Shown here: positions 1-9,700 of the stretch, piece by piece
How the letters are laid out: every line of letters begins with the position of its first letter
Numbering within the stretch: position 1 is the first letter of the stretch
Assembly (NCBI GenBank): GCA_963836405.1
Contig: CAWIJL010000018.1
Span: 248,001-312,000, forward strand
From: CAWIJJ01 sp963836405
GTDB lineage: Bacteria > Acidobacteriota > Terriglobia > Bryobacterales > Bryobacteraceae
Direction: 5' to 3'
DNA: 64,000 nucleotides
The notes under the pieces: generated by a model
Database searches by the model: none
What the model was told of the DNA's origin: nothing
Seen by the model: the letters and a program-made list of their open reading frames with translations, nothing else
Made by a program: the position numbers and the translations under genes

Positions 1-1350
1 TTAATCTGCAGTTGAAGAGACCGAGACTCATCGGCCACAGAGGAGATCAGCCATTCAACTACAGGTTAAGACCATCTTGAATCAGGTGCAACGATTCGTA
101 GGGTTCGTATACCAAGGGGTCCGCATGCTTGGCGGCCCGGAGGGGCCGCCGTCGATCGAGATCACGGTAGAGCCACACGCGGGCATACGCAGGCGCTGTT
201 CGCGTTGCCAGAAACCGGCCCCGGGCTATGACTGCTTGCCCCAGCGGCGCTGGCTCTTCGTGCCTTTGTGGGGGATCGCCACCTATTTTTGCTACGCTCC
301 ACGGAGAGTAGAGTGTGCCGAACACGGGGTTGTAGTCGAGCACATTCCGTGGAGCGACGGCAAGCGTCCGGTGACCTGCGCCATGATGGGATTTTTAGCG
401 CGCTGGGCGCGACGGTTGAGTTGGCGGGAAACGGCGCGAGCGTTCCAGACCAGTTGGGAGGCGGTGTATCGGTCAGTGGAGTGGTTTGTCGAGTGGGGCT
501 TGGCGCAGCGCCAACTGCACGGTGTCGACTCCATCGGTGTGGACGAAATCCATTGGGGACACGGCTTGAAAGCAGACAACTTCTTGACGGTGATCTACCA
601 AATCGACGCCGGCTGCCGGCGTTTGCTATGGGTGGGACGCCGGCGTTCGCAGGCAACCCTGCGGCGAGGCCTGAAGGCATTGGGGCCGGGGGTCGCCGAA
701 GGGCTGCGTTTTGTGTGCAGTGACATGTGGAAGCCTTACTTGAAAGTCATCGCAGCCGAGGCCGGTCAGGCTTTGCACGTGCTGGACCGATTCCATATCA
801 CGAGCCATTTGAATCAGGCGGTGGATCAGGTGCGCCGCGCCGAGAGCACGCGCCTGGGAATCAAAAGCAAGAAAGCAGCGCAGCAGCTCAAGCATTTGCG
901 CTGGCCCCTGCTACGCCGCGGCGGCCGGGTGCGCGGGCGAGCCAGGCAAAAGCTGAATGCCCTGCTTGCCAGCAAACTGGCCACCGCACGGGCCTGGGAC
1001 TTAAAGGAGACCTTCTCCCATTTCTGGAAGTACAAATCCGAGATGTGGGCCGGAGCCTTTCTTGACTATTGGTGTTTCCGGGCCATGCGGAGCCGTCTGG
1101 AACCGATGAAAAAGCTGGCCCGGATGCTGCGCGCCCATGAGCCGCTGATACTGAATTGGTTTCGCGCCAGAGGAGAAATCTCCAACGGTGCTGTTGAGGG
1201 CCTCAACAACAAGATCCGAGTAGTCACCAGACGATCCTACGGCTTTCGCACCTTCAACGCGATGGAAATTGCCCTTTATCACAACCTGGGGCGGCTCCCG
1301 GAACCACAATCCCCCCACAGATTCTGCTGAGGAGGCGAAAAAACATAATC
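1..1350 (+). mobile_element. ISL3-type insertion sequence, ends unresolved
   Basis: A full-length ISL3-type transposase fills most of this interval, so an insertion sequence is present. I found no convincing terminal inverted repeat. The left end may lie before base 1. The right end is probably just after the stop codon, near the purine-rich stretch at 1330-1345, because elements of this family usually end close to the transposase stop. The limits given are approximate. The element sits about 220 bp from the 3' end of a tRNA-Lys gene. Confidence 0.5.
77..1330 (+). CDS. ISL3 family transposase
   Basis: 417 residues, a normal length for an ISL3 transposase. The N-terminal third carries a zinc-ribbon-like part (Cys41-x2-Cys44, then Cys and His near residues 53-83), followed by a helix-turn-helix region at about 105-140. 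The DDE catalytic residues are visible as Asp156 (in GVDEIHWG), Asp216 (in CSDMWKPY) and Glu374 (in NGAVEGLNN). The C-terminus ends in the LPEP...HRFC type tail common in this group. The start is TTG at 77, the only reasonable start in frame. The frame is intact, so the enzyme may be active. It would catalyse cut-and-paste transposition of its own element. Confidence 0.9.
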   Translation: MNQVQRFVGFVYQGVRMLGGPEGPPSIEITVEPHAGIRRRCSRCQKPAPGYDCLPQRRWLFVPLWGIATYFCYAPRRVECAEHGVVVEHIPWSDGKRPVTCAMMGFLARWARRLSWRETARAFQTSWEAVYRSVEWFVEWGLAQRQLHGVDSIGVDEIHWGHGLKADNFLTVIYQIDAGCRRLLWVGRRRSQATLRRGLKALGPGVAEGLRFVCSDMWKPYLKVIAAEAGQALHVLDRFHITSHLNQAVDQVRRAESTRLGIKSKKAAQQLKHLRWPLLRRGGRVRGRARQKLNALLASKLATARAWDLKETFSHFWKYKSEMWAGAFLDYWCFRAMRSRLEPMKKLARMLRAHEPLILNWFRARGEISNGAVEGLNNKIRVVTRRSYGFRTFNAMEIALYHNLGRLPEPQSPHRFC

Positions 1351-1572
1351 GGCGCCTCGGCCCCAGTTCCGGTTACCATGAAACAGGCCTCCGGAGCCGG
1401 CGTTGGCATTCAGTTCCATCCGGGAAATCCAGGGCGTCACGTGTCCGTGGAGGCAGGTTGCCAGGGCGGTCCCTACCGAGGTGACGAAGACGGCGGTGGC
1501 CAGCCTGGGAACGTCGGCATGAGCCAGCGGCTCACCAGATCGAAGCTGAGCTTTGAAACGTTTTATAAGTTG

Positions 1573-1648
1573 TGGTGAGCGCGGAAGGAATCGAACCTTC
1601 AACCTAGTGATTAAGAGTCACTTGCTCTGCCAATTGAGCTACGCGCCC
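1573..1648 (-). tRNA. tRNA-Lys (anticodon CTT)
   Basis: Read on the minus strand, a 76-base cloverleaf folds with a 7-bp acceptor stem (GGGCGCG with CGCGCTC, one G-T pair), a 5-bp anticodon stem AGTGA/TCACT and the loop CTCTTAA, which gives anticodon CTT (lysine, AAG codon). The T-loop contains GGTTCGATTCC. The 3' CCA is encoded in the DNA. The gene lies between the insertion sequence and a minus-strand Fe-S oxidoreductase gene. Confidence 0.96.
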
Positions 1649-1722
1649 TGATTTTGAAACGGCTGGCGAGACGACGCTGCCGAGGCAACGTCAAACCGAT
1701 TATAGCATCTCACCGGCGCGTG

Positions 1723-3588
1723 TCACGTCTTGGCGGGCGGCGTTTCAGCTTCCATTGCCGCCGCGGCAATCTGCGCGATATCGAGCAGTTTGGGGGGCGC
1801 TCCGGGCATGGCGCCGAGCGCGTCGCGGAACATCGTCTGGCAGAATGGACAGGCGGTGCCGATCACGGGCGCGCCCGTTTCGATGAGCTGCCGGGCGCGC
1901 TCGACGTTGACGCGTCTTCCCTGTTCTTCGCCGAGGAACATCTGCCCGCCGCCGGCGCCGCAGCAGAATGAGCGCTCGCGTGACCTTTCGGCTTCGACAA
2001 CCTGTCCATACCGCTCGACTACCGCACGCGGTTGATCGTAGATGTTCCGGTAGCGTCCCAGGTAGCAGGGGTCGTGGAACACCACTTTTTCACGCGGTGC
2101 GCCGGGTCCGGGCAGTTGCGCCTCGATGCGCGCCATGAGCTCGCTGTGGTGCTCGATTTCGAAGGTGGCGCCGAATTCCCGCCAGTCTGTGCCGATCGTC
2201 CGCACGCAATGCGGGCAGATGGAAACCATCCTGCCGACGTTGGCCGCGCGCAGCGCTTCGATATTGGCTTCGGCCACCTGGGCGAAAGCGAGGTCGTTGC
2301 CCAGCCGCCGCGCCGGGTCGCCCGTACACTTCTCTTTGCGCAGCACGCCGTAGGTGATGCCGGCATGGCGCAGCACGCGGGCGAGCGCGAGCACGATTTC
2401 CCGCCCCTGCGGATCGTACGCGCCCATGCAGCCGAGCCAGAGACAGTAGTCCTGGGTGCCGTCATAATAGGGCAGCTCGTTCTTTTCGATGAACTTCTGC
2501 CGCTCGGACGGAGCGAATCCGAGGGCGTTGCCGTTCCGCTCCAGGTTCAGGAAGAGCTTGGTGCCGTAATCGTTCTCCCACTTGCCCGTGTTCACGGCGC
2601 CGCGCCGCAGCCCGACGATGATGGGCAGGTGCTGAATGCCCACCGGACATTGAAACTCGCAGGAGCCGCAGGTGGTGCACTGAAAGGCGGCGACCTCGGA
2701 AATATTTTTGCCCAGCAGCGGCGCCTCGTCGCCGGGCCCCGACTCGTTCAGGTATGCGCGCAGCCCGAGAATGATTTCTTTGGGGTTGAGCACCTTGTCG
2801 GTATTCGTTGCCGGACAATGTTCGCTGCATCTCCCGCACTCGACGCAGGAATAGGCTTGAAGCGCGTCGATGCGAGTGATGTCGCGTCCCGTGTCGAGCC
2901 CGAAATCTTCATCGCCGGCGAGCGGAGGAATCCGGCTGAAGCCCTGCCGCTTCAGGAAAACGGTGAACGGACTCAGGGCCAGGTGCAGGTGCTTGGTGTG
3001 CGGGATGAGGGGCAGAAACACGAGCAGAGCGAGGGTATGCAGCCACCAGTTGACGCGCCCGGACGCACTGCTTTCGTCCAGGCGAAGTCCGGCCAGGTAC
3101 GTGATCATCAACGCGAAAATCAGGAACGCGATGAATCCGGATTCCGGGGAAACCTTGCCCAGCCAGACCGGCCTCGCGACGAAGCGGCGGACAAACAGCC
3201 CTGCGATGGCCACGGCGACGGCGACGGCCCACACGGCAACGAAGCCGAAATAGAAGCGGCCGAAGGCCGAGTGCGCCGGAATCAGCGGGAATCCGAAGCC
3301 GGATGCCACGTGATTCAGGGTGACGAGCGCAAAGGCGCAGAATCCCCAGAAGACGAAGGCATGGGCAAGTCCGGGCAGCGGCCTCTGCCGGATGACTTTG
3401 GCCTGTGCCGCCACCTCCACGAAGAACTGTGTGAAACGCGGAGCGAGAGGAGCAATCTCGAAATCCGGCGTCGGCCGGGAGCGGCGAACGACGCTCAGAA
3501 CTCTCCGCAAGCGAAAGCAGAAGAAACCAATCGAGGCGGCCAGCAGTCCGAGAAGCACCGCCCGTTCCCACCACGATGCGTCGGTCAT
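1723..3588 (-). CDS. Membrane-bound Fe-S oxidoreductase (heterodisulfide reductase/glycolate oxidase-like)
   Basis: 621 residues. The N-terminal part (about 10-215) holds five or six hydrophobic helices and resembles the cytochrome b-like gamma subunit of nitrate reductase. Next come two 4Fe-4S cluster motifs, CVECGRCSEHCP at about 248-259 and CTTCGSCEFQCP near 305-316, and then two CCG-type domains (CLGC, later CCGAGGGQ and TACPFC) as in heterodisulfide reductase subunit B and GlpC/GlcF. The fusion suggests a membrane protein that moves electrons between the quinone pool and a cytoplasmic partner. Proteins of this design often sit beside electron-transfer flavoprotein genes, but none is present here. 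Substrate and partner cannot be named from sequence. The start at 3588 precedes a hydrophobic helix. Confidence 0.85.
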   Translation of the reverse strand: MTDASWWERAVLLGLLAASIGFFCFRLRRVLSVVRRSRPTPDFEIAPLAPRFTQFFVEVAAQAKVIRQRPLPGLAHAFVFWGFCAFALVTLNHVASGFGFPLIPAHSAFGRFYFGFVAVWAVAVAVAIAGLFVRRFVARPVWLGKVSPESGFIAFLIFALMITYLAGLRLDESSASGRVNWWLHTLALLVFLPLIPHTKHLHLALSPFTVFLKRQGFSRIPPLAGDEDFGLDTGRDITRIDALQAYSCVECGRCSEHCPATNTDKVLNPKEIILGLRAYLNESGPGDEAPLLGKNISEVAAFQCTTCGSCEFQCPVGIQHLPIIVGLRRGAVNTGKWENDYGTKLFLNLERNGNALGFAPSERQKFIEKNELPYYDGTQDYCLWLGCMGAYDPQGREIVLALARVLRHAGITYGVLRKEKCTGDPARRLGNDLAFAQVAEANIEALRAANVGRMVSICPHCVRTIGTDWREFGATFEIEHHSELMARIEAQLPGPGAPREKVVFHDPCYLGRYRNIYDQPRAVVERYGQVVEAERSRERSFCCGAGGGQMFLGEEQGRRVNVERARQLIETGAPVIGTACPFCQTMFRDALGAMPGAPPKLLDIAQIAAAAMEAETPPAKT

Positions 3589-3634
3589 AACACCACTTCT
3601 GAATGTAGCACGCGGGAAAACGCCGGCTGTCCCG

Positions 3635-3648
3635 ATAGAATTATGGTG
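3635..3648 (+). promoter_or_regulatory. Possible -10 element and leaderless start
   Basis: TAGAAT at 3636-3641 is followed after 6 bases by the GTG start of the SDR gene at 3648. A transcript starting about 7 bases after the -10 box would begin at or next to the start codon, leaving no room for a ribosome binding site, and none is seen. No clear -35 box is visible. Confidence 0.35.
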
Positions 3649-4598
3649 TGGGAGACCTGCGCATCGTGGTAGCCGGAGCGGCCGGCTTTATCGGGTCGCA
3701 TTTTTGCGATCGCCTGCTGGCCGAGGGCAACACCGTAGTGGCGCTGGACAACTTCCTCACCGGGGTGCCGGCAAACCTCGAGCATCTTGCCGGAGACCGC
3801 CGGTTCGGTCTTATCGAGCAGGACATTACGCAGCCCTTCGCGATCGAGGGCGCCGTGGATATCGTAACCAACCTCGCTTCCCCCGCAAGCCCGCGCGACT
3901 ACCTCGAGCATCCGATCGAAACGCTGGACGTGGGTTCGGCAGGAACGCGCCGCATGCTGGAACTGGCCGTTTCCAAGAACGCCCGTTTCCTGCTGACGTC
4001 CACCTCGGAGTGCTACGGCGACCCGTTGGTTCACCCGCAGGTGGAAACCTACTGGGGCAACGTCAACCCCGTGGGCCCGCGTTCCTGCTACGACGAAGCC
4101 AAGCGTTTCGCAGAAGCCTTGACCATGGCGTATCACCGCAAGCACGGCGTGCGCAGCAATATCGCGCGGATCTTCAACACGTACGGGCCACGGATGAAGC
4201 TGGACGACGGCCGGGTGGTTCCCGCATTTATCGAGCAGGCGCTTCGGGGTGCGCCCCTGACGGTGTTCGGCGACGGCTCGCAGACGCGCAGTTTCTGCTA
4301 CGTCACGGACCTGGTGGATGGCCTCTATCGCCTGGCGTTCTGCGACGAGCCGTACCCGGTGAATCTGGGCAACCCCGCGGAGATGACGATACTCCAATTC
4401 GCGGAAACGATCCGGGGGCTCACGGGCAGCCGGTCGGCGATCGAGTTTCGGCCGCTTCCAACCGACGATCCCCGGCAAAGGCGTCCGGACATTACCAGGG
4501 CCCGCGATCTTCTCGGGTGGGAGCCGCGGATCTCCCTGCAAGACGGGCTCCGGCGCACCGTCGAGCACTTCCGCTTGGCGGAGACCCACGGCGCGTAG
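3648..4598 (+). CDS. NAD-dependent epimerase/dehydratase, UDP-glucuronate decarboxylase-like
   Basis: 316 residues, an extended short-chain dehydrogenase/reductase. The NAD-binding glycine motif GAAGFIGSH is at about 10-18. Ser-Thr-Ser then CYGDP at about 122-130, and the catalytic YxxxK (YDEAK) at about 147-151, are present. The segment between them (HPQVETYWGNVNPVGPRSC) is characteristic of UDP-xylose synthase, which converts UDP-glucuronate to UDP-xylose for surface polysaccharides. The GTG at 3648 is chosen because it directly precedes the Rossmann strand. The gene stands alone, between a divergent Fe-S gene and a small hypothetical gene, so substrate identity rests on motif similarity. 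Confidence 0.85.
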   Translation: MGDLRIVVAGAAGFIGSHFCDRLLAEGNTVVALDNFLTGVPANLEHLAGDRRFGLIEQDITQPFAIEGAVDIVTNLASPASPRDYLEHPIETLDVGSAGTRRMLELAVSKNARFLLTSTSECYGDPLVHPQVETYWGNVNPVGPRSCYDEAKRFAEALTMAYHRKHGVRSNIARIFNTYGPRMKLDDGRVVPAFIEQALRGAPLTVFGDGSQTRSFCYVTDLVDGLYRLAFCDEPYPVNLGNPAEMTILQFAETIRGLTGSRSAIEFRPLPTDDPRQRRPDITRARDLLGWEPRISLQDGLRRTVEHFRLAETHGA

Positions 4599-4668
4599 AT
4601 TTTCTGTCACGCTCAGGCGGTTGGCCGCACTATCCCGGATGAGACCAGCGGGGTTTCCGGATCACGAT

Positions 4669-5040
4669 ATGGACAACGCAGCAACACGCAGAATCCTGCG
4701 CAGCCGCTCGATGGAGCCCGAACAGGTGGAATTGTACCGGTGCCAGACCGAGGCCTTTCGCGAAAAGTTTGGCCGCGACATGGGCCCGGACGATCCGTTT
4801 TTCTTCGATCCGAGCTCCGAGATCCCGCAATTTCGCGGCGCAGCGGATGGCGAATTGGCTGTGGCATTCATAGCCGAGCTCATGTCGCAGGTCGGACTGG
4901 ACCCGTCGCTCATCTATGCCTTCAAGCGCACGGGGGGCCTGTTCCCGACTCTGCCCGGAATTACCGAGGATGAGATGGACGAGTGGAACGCCGCGCTCAA
5001 CGAGTATTACTGGACGCTTCGCGCGGGCGCCGTCCAATAG
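4669..5040 (+). CDS. Small conserved-looking hypothetical protein
   Basis: 123 residues from the ATG at 4669. The same frame is open upstream to 4621, but no better start or ribosome binding site is seen there. The protein is acidic and helical-looking, rich in Glu, Asp, Phe and Leu, with no signal peptide, membrane segment or metal-binding motif. I do not recognise a family. It follows the SDR gene on the same strand by about 70 bases and ends just before the convergent tRNA-Arg gene. Codon use looks like that of its neighbours, which supports a real gene. Confidence 0.6.
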   Translation: MDNAATRRILRSRSMEPEQVELYRCQTEAFREKFGRDMGPDDPFFFDPSSEIPQFRGAADGELAVAFIAELMSQVGLDPSLIYAFKRTGGLFPTLPGITEDEMDEWNAALNEYYWTLRAGAVQ

Positions 5041-5056
5041 CGGCCTGCAAGATCCC

Positions 5057-5133
5057 TGGTAGGCCCGGCTGGACTCGAACCAGCGACCACCTGCTTAGAA
5101 GGCAGGTGCTCTATCCACCTGAGCTACGGGCCC
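5057..5133 (-). tRNA. tRNA-Arg (anticodon TCT)
   Basis: On the minus strand a 77-base cloverleaf is visible: acceptor GGGCCCG with CGGGCCT, D-arm with GCTCAGGTGGATAGAGC, anticodon stem CCTGC/GCAGG with loop CTTCTAA giving TCT (arginine, AGA), and T-arm GCTGGTTCGAGTCCAGC. CCA is encoded. Confidence 0.96.
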
Positions 5134-5244
5134 GTGCTTCCACGAGTTTACCGCAATGGTGAAATGGCGGTCCTGGATGGACGGGAGCGGGATATTGGGG
5201 ACGTGAACTGGAACTGTCGCAGGACCGCAAAATCATTTTAACGT

Positions 5245-5278
5245 GTTTGTGCGCATACGCACCAAACTTTTGGTTTGG
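5245..5278. repeat. Two mutually exclusive small hairpins
   Basis: GTTTGTGCG (5245-5253) can pair with CGCACCAAAC (5258-5267, one bulge). The CCAAAC part of that arm can instead pair with GTTTGG (5273-5278). The site lies in the intergenic gap between tRNA-Arg and the end of the broken aminotransferase gene. Alternative pairing is seen directly; a role in termination or attenuation is only a guess, as there is no clear T-run. Confidence 0.35.
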
Positions 5279-5304
5279 AGAGTACTACTACCACGCGCAC
5301 GACA

Positions 5305-6619
5305 TCATGCACTCCCGGCGAGCAGGACTCCGCATTCCGCGAAGCTCCTGTCCAGGATTTCGATGAACTGGTCCACGTCGGACCGGCCGATGTTCATGGG
5401 TGGAGAGAGGCGCAGCCCGTTGCCGAACATGCCGCCTTTTCCGATGAGGAGCCCGTTCCGACGCGCCGTTTCCATCACGAGCGCGGTTTGCGCGGCGGCC
5501 GGCGCCCGGGTGGTCCGGTCCTCGACGAGTTCGAGCGCCTGGAGCAGGCCCATGCCTCGCACATCGCCGATCAGTTCGTGTTTCGCTTTGAGTTCCTCGA
5601 GCCGGCCGCGCAAGTACGCGCCGGTCGATTCGCAGTTCGACATGAGCTGGTGTTCTTCGATGAAGTCGATCACCGCCCTGGCCTGGGTAGAGACGACCGG
5701 GTTGCCGCCGAAGGTCGAAATGGTAAGCCCCTTGACGGCGTTCGCCACCTCCGGCCGCGCAACCGTGACGCCCACCGGCGCGCCGTTGCCGAGGCCCTTT
5801 GCGCTGGTGATGACATCCGGGGTGACACCCCAGTGCTCGATCCCGAACCACTTGCCGCCGGTGCGCCCCCAGCCGGTCTGCACTTCGTCGCTGATGAAAA
5901 TTCCGCCGTGACTGCGCACAATTTTTTCGACGATCGGAAAATACTCTTTGGGCGGTGTGATGAAACCGCCCACACCTTGTATGGGTTCCGCCAGCAGCCC
6001 GGCGACGCGCCCGGAGGTGGACGAGCGGATCAGGTCCTCCATATCCTGCGCGCACTTCACTTCGCAATCGGGATACGTGAGGCCGAGCGGGCAGCGGTAG
6101 CAGTAGGCATTGAGCGCGTGAACGACGCCGGCCTGCGGCATGCCGAGCCGCCAGGCGCCCTGCCCGGTGAGGGACATGCCCATCGAAGAGCGTCCGTGAT
6201 AGGAATGGCGCAGCGCCACGATCTCGCTGTTGCCCGTAGCCCGTATAGCATCGGGCTGCCAGAATGGCGGTCTCATTCGCTTCCGTGCCGCTGTTGGTGA
6301 AAAAAGACTTGGTAAGCGCGCCCTGCGGAGTAATGGAGGCGATCTTCCTGGCAAGCGCCACCTGCGGTTCGTTGATGAAGACGGTAGAGACGTGCTGGAG
6401 CGTATCGAGCTGGCGGTGAACCTTGGCATTCACCTCATCATTGGCGTGGCCGACACTCACCGTGACGATGCCGCCGAAGAAATCCAGGTACTGCCTGCCA
6501 TCGGCATCCCACACGTACTGATTCTTGGCGCGGGTGACGACGAGCGGCTCCTTGAAGTAATGAAAAACCGACGGGAAAAGAAATTCCTTCTGCGCGAGGA
6601 TGATTTCGTCTTTAGTCAT
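5305..6619 (-). pseudogene. Class III aminotransferase (alanine-glyoxylate/AGXT2-like), frameshifted
   Basis: Two overlapping minus-strand frames together give one class III, PLP-dependent aminotransferase. The first covers 6619 to about 6240 (N-terminus to AILAARCYTG). The second covers about 6240 to 5305 (NSEIVALRHSYHGR to the end). The break is at a perfect 7-bp tandem duplication, GCCCGTA twice at 6232-6245. Removing one copy restores a continuous 435-residue protein. The motif CYRCPLGLTYPDC, the ISDEVQTGWGRTG cofactor segment and the SAKGLGNG lysine motif fit an alanine-glyoxylate aminotransferase 2-like enzyme. As read, translation would stop reading the true frame after about 125 residues and lose the PLP lysine. 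A recent mutation, reversible slippage or an assembly error are all possible. Confidence 0.85.
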
Positions 6620-6756
6620 GGTTCAGGCGTTCACCAAGGGACTCGGATTGGAGGCTTGAATCAGGGAGCGCCGCACGATTCGCGACATGAGGGACCCTCC
6701 AAAAGGCACGCCGCCGGGCTATGAGACCGCGGCGGCGCGATGGGGGTTATTATTGC

Positions 6757-6796
6757 GCTTCCCCGGGGGCAGGTGCAACCGGCGCCCGGGGGAAGC
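6757..6796 (-). terminator. Strong GC hairpin after the rhamnosidase gene
   Basis: A long hairpin (GCTTCCCC...GGGGAAGC arms with one bulge) begins within a few bases of the stop codon of the minus-strand GH106-type gene. The stem is strong, but the following bases on the minus strand are GCAATAATAACC, not a T-run, so this may be a processing or stability hairpin instead of an intrinsic terminator. Confidence 0.4.
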
Positions 6797-6797
6797 T

Positions 6798-9700
6798 CTA
6801 TTCGGGCGACGTGCGCACGAACTGCACGGGGCCGATCAGGCCGGAAGGCAGCAGCGGCGAATCGGCGCGGTAGAACTGCTGTGAGGTATAGGTGTACTTT
6901 TTCGCGGCGTCGGGCTGTTGATCGCCCACCAGGCGGTTAACCCAGAGGTTGGTCACCTTGACCTCCAGTTGATTCGCTCCCGCCTTGATGGCCGGCGTAA
7001 CGTCGATCCGGAACGGCGCCTTCCAGAGCACACCCAGCGCTTTTCCGTTGACCGAGACTTCGGCCAGGTTCTTAACGTCACCGAGGTCCAGCCAGAGCCT
7101 GGATCCGGATTTGATCCAATCGGCGGGAACCTGAATCGTCTTCGTGTAAGTGCCGGTTCCGGAGAAGTATTTCACGCCGGCGTCGGCATTCTCGCTCCAG
7201 GATGCGAGGCTGTTGAGCGTCGCTTTTGCGGGCGCGCCGCGGTTCGGCTGGAGGGCGACTTCCCACGCACCGGCCACCGGCCCGAGTGCCGTTTCGACGA
7301 TCTTCGGCAAGGTCCGGGAAGGAGTCGACGATGTCTTGCGGAAGACCACAAAAACCGCGTCGTTGGGCTCGAGCCGCAGCGGCACCGTAGTGCGGCCGCC
7401 GGCGGTACGATAAGCGGCGGGTTCCTGCACACCGGTGTCCGGATGCCAGAGTTCCGGAGCTTTCCCCGCGATCCGGAAACTGGCGTCAAGATTCTCGACG
7501 CGAGCCTTCCGGTTGTTGACCCAGTACGCGTCGCCGTCGGCCAGTTTGCGGTGGACGAACAGGAGTTCGGTATCCTGCTGCGGTTTGGTGTACTCGAAAT
7601 CCGGATCAACGTTGATGGCGGCCAGGGCGTCGGCGATGGTGCCGGAGGCAAACACTCTGCCCCGGCCGGCGGCGGATCCCCAGACCTGGTCGGCGATGGT
7701 CTTCCATTCGGCCTGGTTGTCGGCTTCGCTGGGGCTGTCGGTTGGTTTGGATCCGACCACCACGGCGCCCGCGGCAACCAGGTCGCGAATCTTGCGCAGC
7801 ACGGGCAGGGACATATGCAGGCTGTTGGGATCGAGCGCGAGCAGGCGGTAACTCATGCCGTTGGGCGTACTGAGCATCCCATTGGTCACTGTAAGTCGAT
7901 TCCTCAGGGCGTCAGCGTTGACGTAGTCGAAGCTGTAGCCGGCGGGAATCGGCGGCGGGTTGCTGCTGAACAGGGCAGTGATATTCGAATCTTCGCCGTA
8001 ATAGTAAACGATGTCGGCGGCGAACTTACCCTGCTGTAACATGTAGGAGCTGCGGGCCAGGTAAGTGGTCCAGACTTTGGCGAGTTCCGCCCAGGTTTCG
8101 TGCCGGGTGAACCACTGTCCGAAAGGCCCGAGGCCGAGCCCGGGTATCTTATCGTTCGAGGGCTGATGAACCGAAGTGTGGATGACGAACCGGTTGAGGC
8201 CCATTGCCAGAAGCCGGTCGGCCGTGGGCTTCAAGGTTTCCGGCGAGAAGGTCCACGCGCCGGAACCGGCCGTGAGCGACTCGGCGGCGACCAGGTTCTG
8301 CCCGTAGATGTGGGCGACGGAAGCGGATTCGCGCACATCCGCGTCGTATCTCTCGGAGGTTTGGCCCGGCCTGGCGGTCCACATGGCGCTCATCGGGATA
8401 TCGGCATTGCGCTTCACTTCCATGCCATCGGCGATAAACGCCCGTCCCGACTCGTGCGATTCGGTGTACCGGCCCATGCCGCGCTGCCGCAGCATGGTGG
8501 TGAGCTGGTCGTAGTGGTTCTCGGCCACCAGGTCGCACAGGGTCTTGCGGAAGTCCCACAGGAAGCGATCCGTCGCCTCGGCGCTTTCCACGATCCGGCC
8601 GGTCAAAGCCGGAATCCAGGGCCGCATGTCGTAGCCGCGGCGCTTCGAAAACTCCGCGATCATGTTGTCGGTCCAATTCTGAACGCCGGCTTCCCAACTG
8701 TCGGTAATCATGTATTGGAGGCCGCGCTTGCCCATCAGCGGGCCGACGGTATCCTGGTATTGCCCGAGGTAGTTATCGAAGTAAGCCTTGACATACTTAC
8801 TGCTGAGTTTGTCCACTTCGAGGCCGGTTGCTTCGGGTGAAGCCGGGTTGTTGTGCGCGCCGGTAAGTGAATACCCCATGCGCAGCACGACCCACCTTCC
8901 CGCGGGAGGCGTCCAGTCGAGCGTGCCATTCGGCCGGAGCTTCGCGGTAAGATCCACCACGTCGCTGCGGCGGACTGCTTCGGCCGCCGGGACGGCCGGA
9001 GTGGCCATGTTGTAGATGCCGGAAGCGGCCGAAAAAGCGGCCTTCTCCTGGAACCGGTTGACTACGGCGTCATGCAGGTTCAGTTCGGCGATCTGAGTTC
9101 CGGCGGGCGCGGCGGGTTGTTGGGCCCGTCCCGCTTGCGCTCCGCCACCAAAGCCGCCCATTCCGCCGCCCCGGCCGGTGTTCTGCTGGGGTGGACGGGT
9201 GAGTATCGTGAGGCGGAAATAACGGGCGCTGACCGCCGGGAAGGCGATCGTCCGCGCGCCGGCTGGAATCTCCGTCACGAAACGGAACTGCCGCCCGTCG
9301 TCGCTCGCTTCCAATGCCTGACCGCTGGCTCCGCCGCCGCCCCGGCCTCCGAAGCCTCTCCCGCCTCCACCGCCGGCGATGAAAGTGAGTCCCCGGATGG
9401 TCCTCGCGGCCGGGAATTCAATTTGAATCCATGCCTTCTCCCCAACCGGCGCGGCAGGCAGCAGCGTGGCTCCGCCAAGGTCGCCATCGGTGAGCGCGGC
9501 GAGATTGAAGTTGCCGCCGCTCGAAGTGACCCTGGCTTGCAGTTCGGCCAGCGGGCGGTCGGTTTCAGGCGCACGATACGCGACCACGGCGCTGTCGGCG
9601 TAAAACTCCGGAGGAGCCGCGGCCTCCTCGCCCCGTCCGCCCCGTCCACCCGCGAGGTTCTGATACGAACCGGTAGTGGACGGCGGTTTCGGAAGCGTGC

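Noticed and set aside
1279..1602. Minus-strand frame of 107 codons running through the tRNA-Lys gene
   Set aside because: Its first codons are the reading of the tRNA 3' half, a known false gene type, and its end runs into the transposase. I could not link the middle part to a known protein.
2032..3672. A 546-codon plus-strand frame opposite the Fe-S oxidoreductase
   Set aside because: It is the antisense shadow of the minus-strand gene, which has clear Fe-S motifs.
5275..6300. A 341-codon plus-strand frame opposite the aminotransferase
   Set aside because: Antisense shadow of the broken aminotransferase gene, with no family features of its own.
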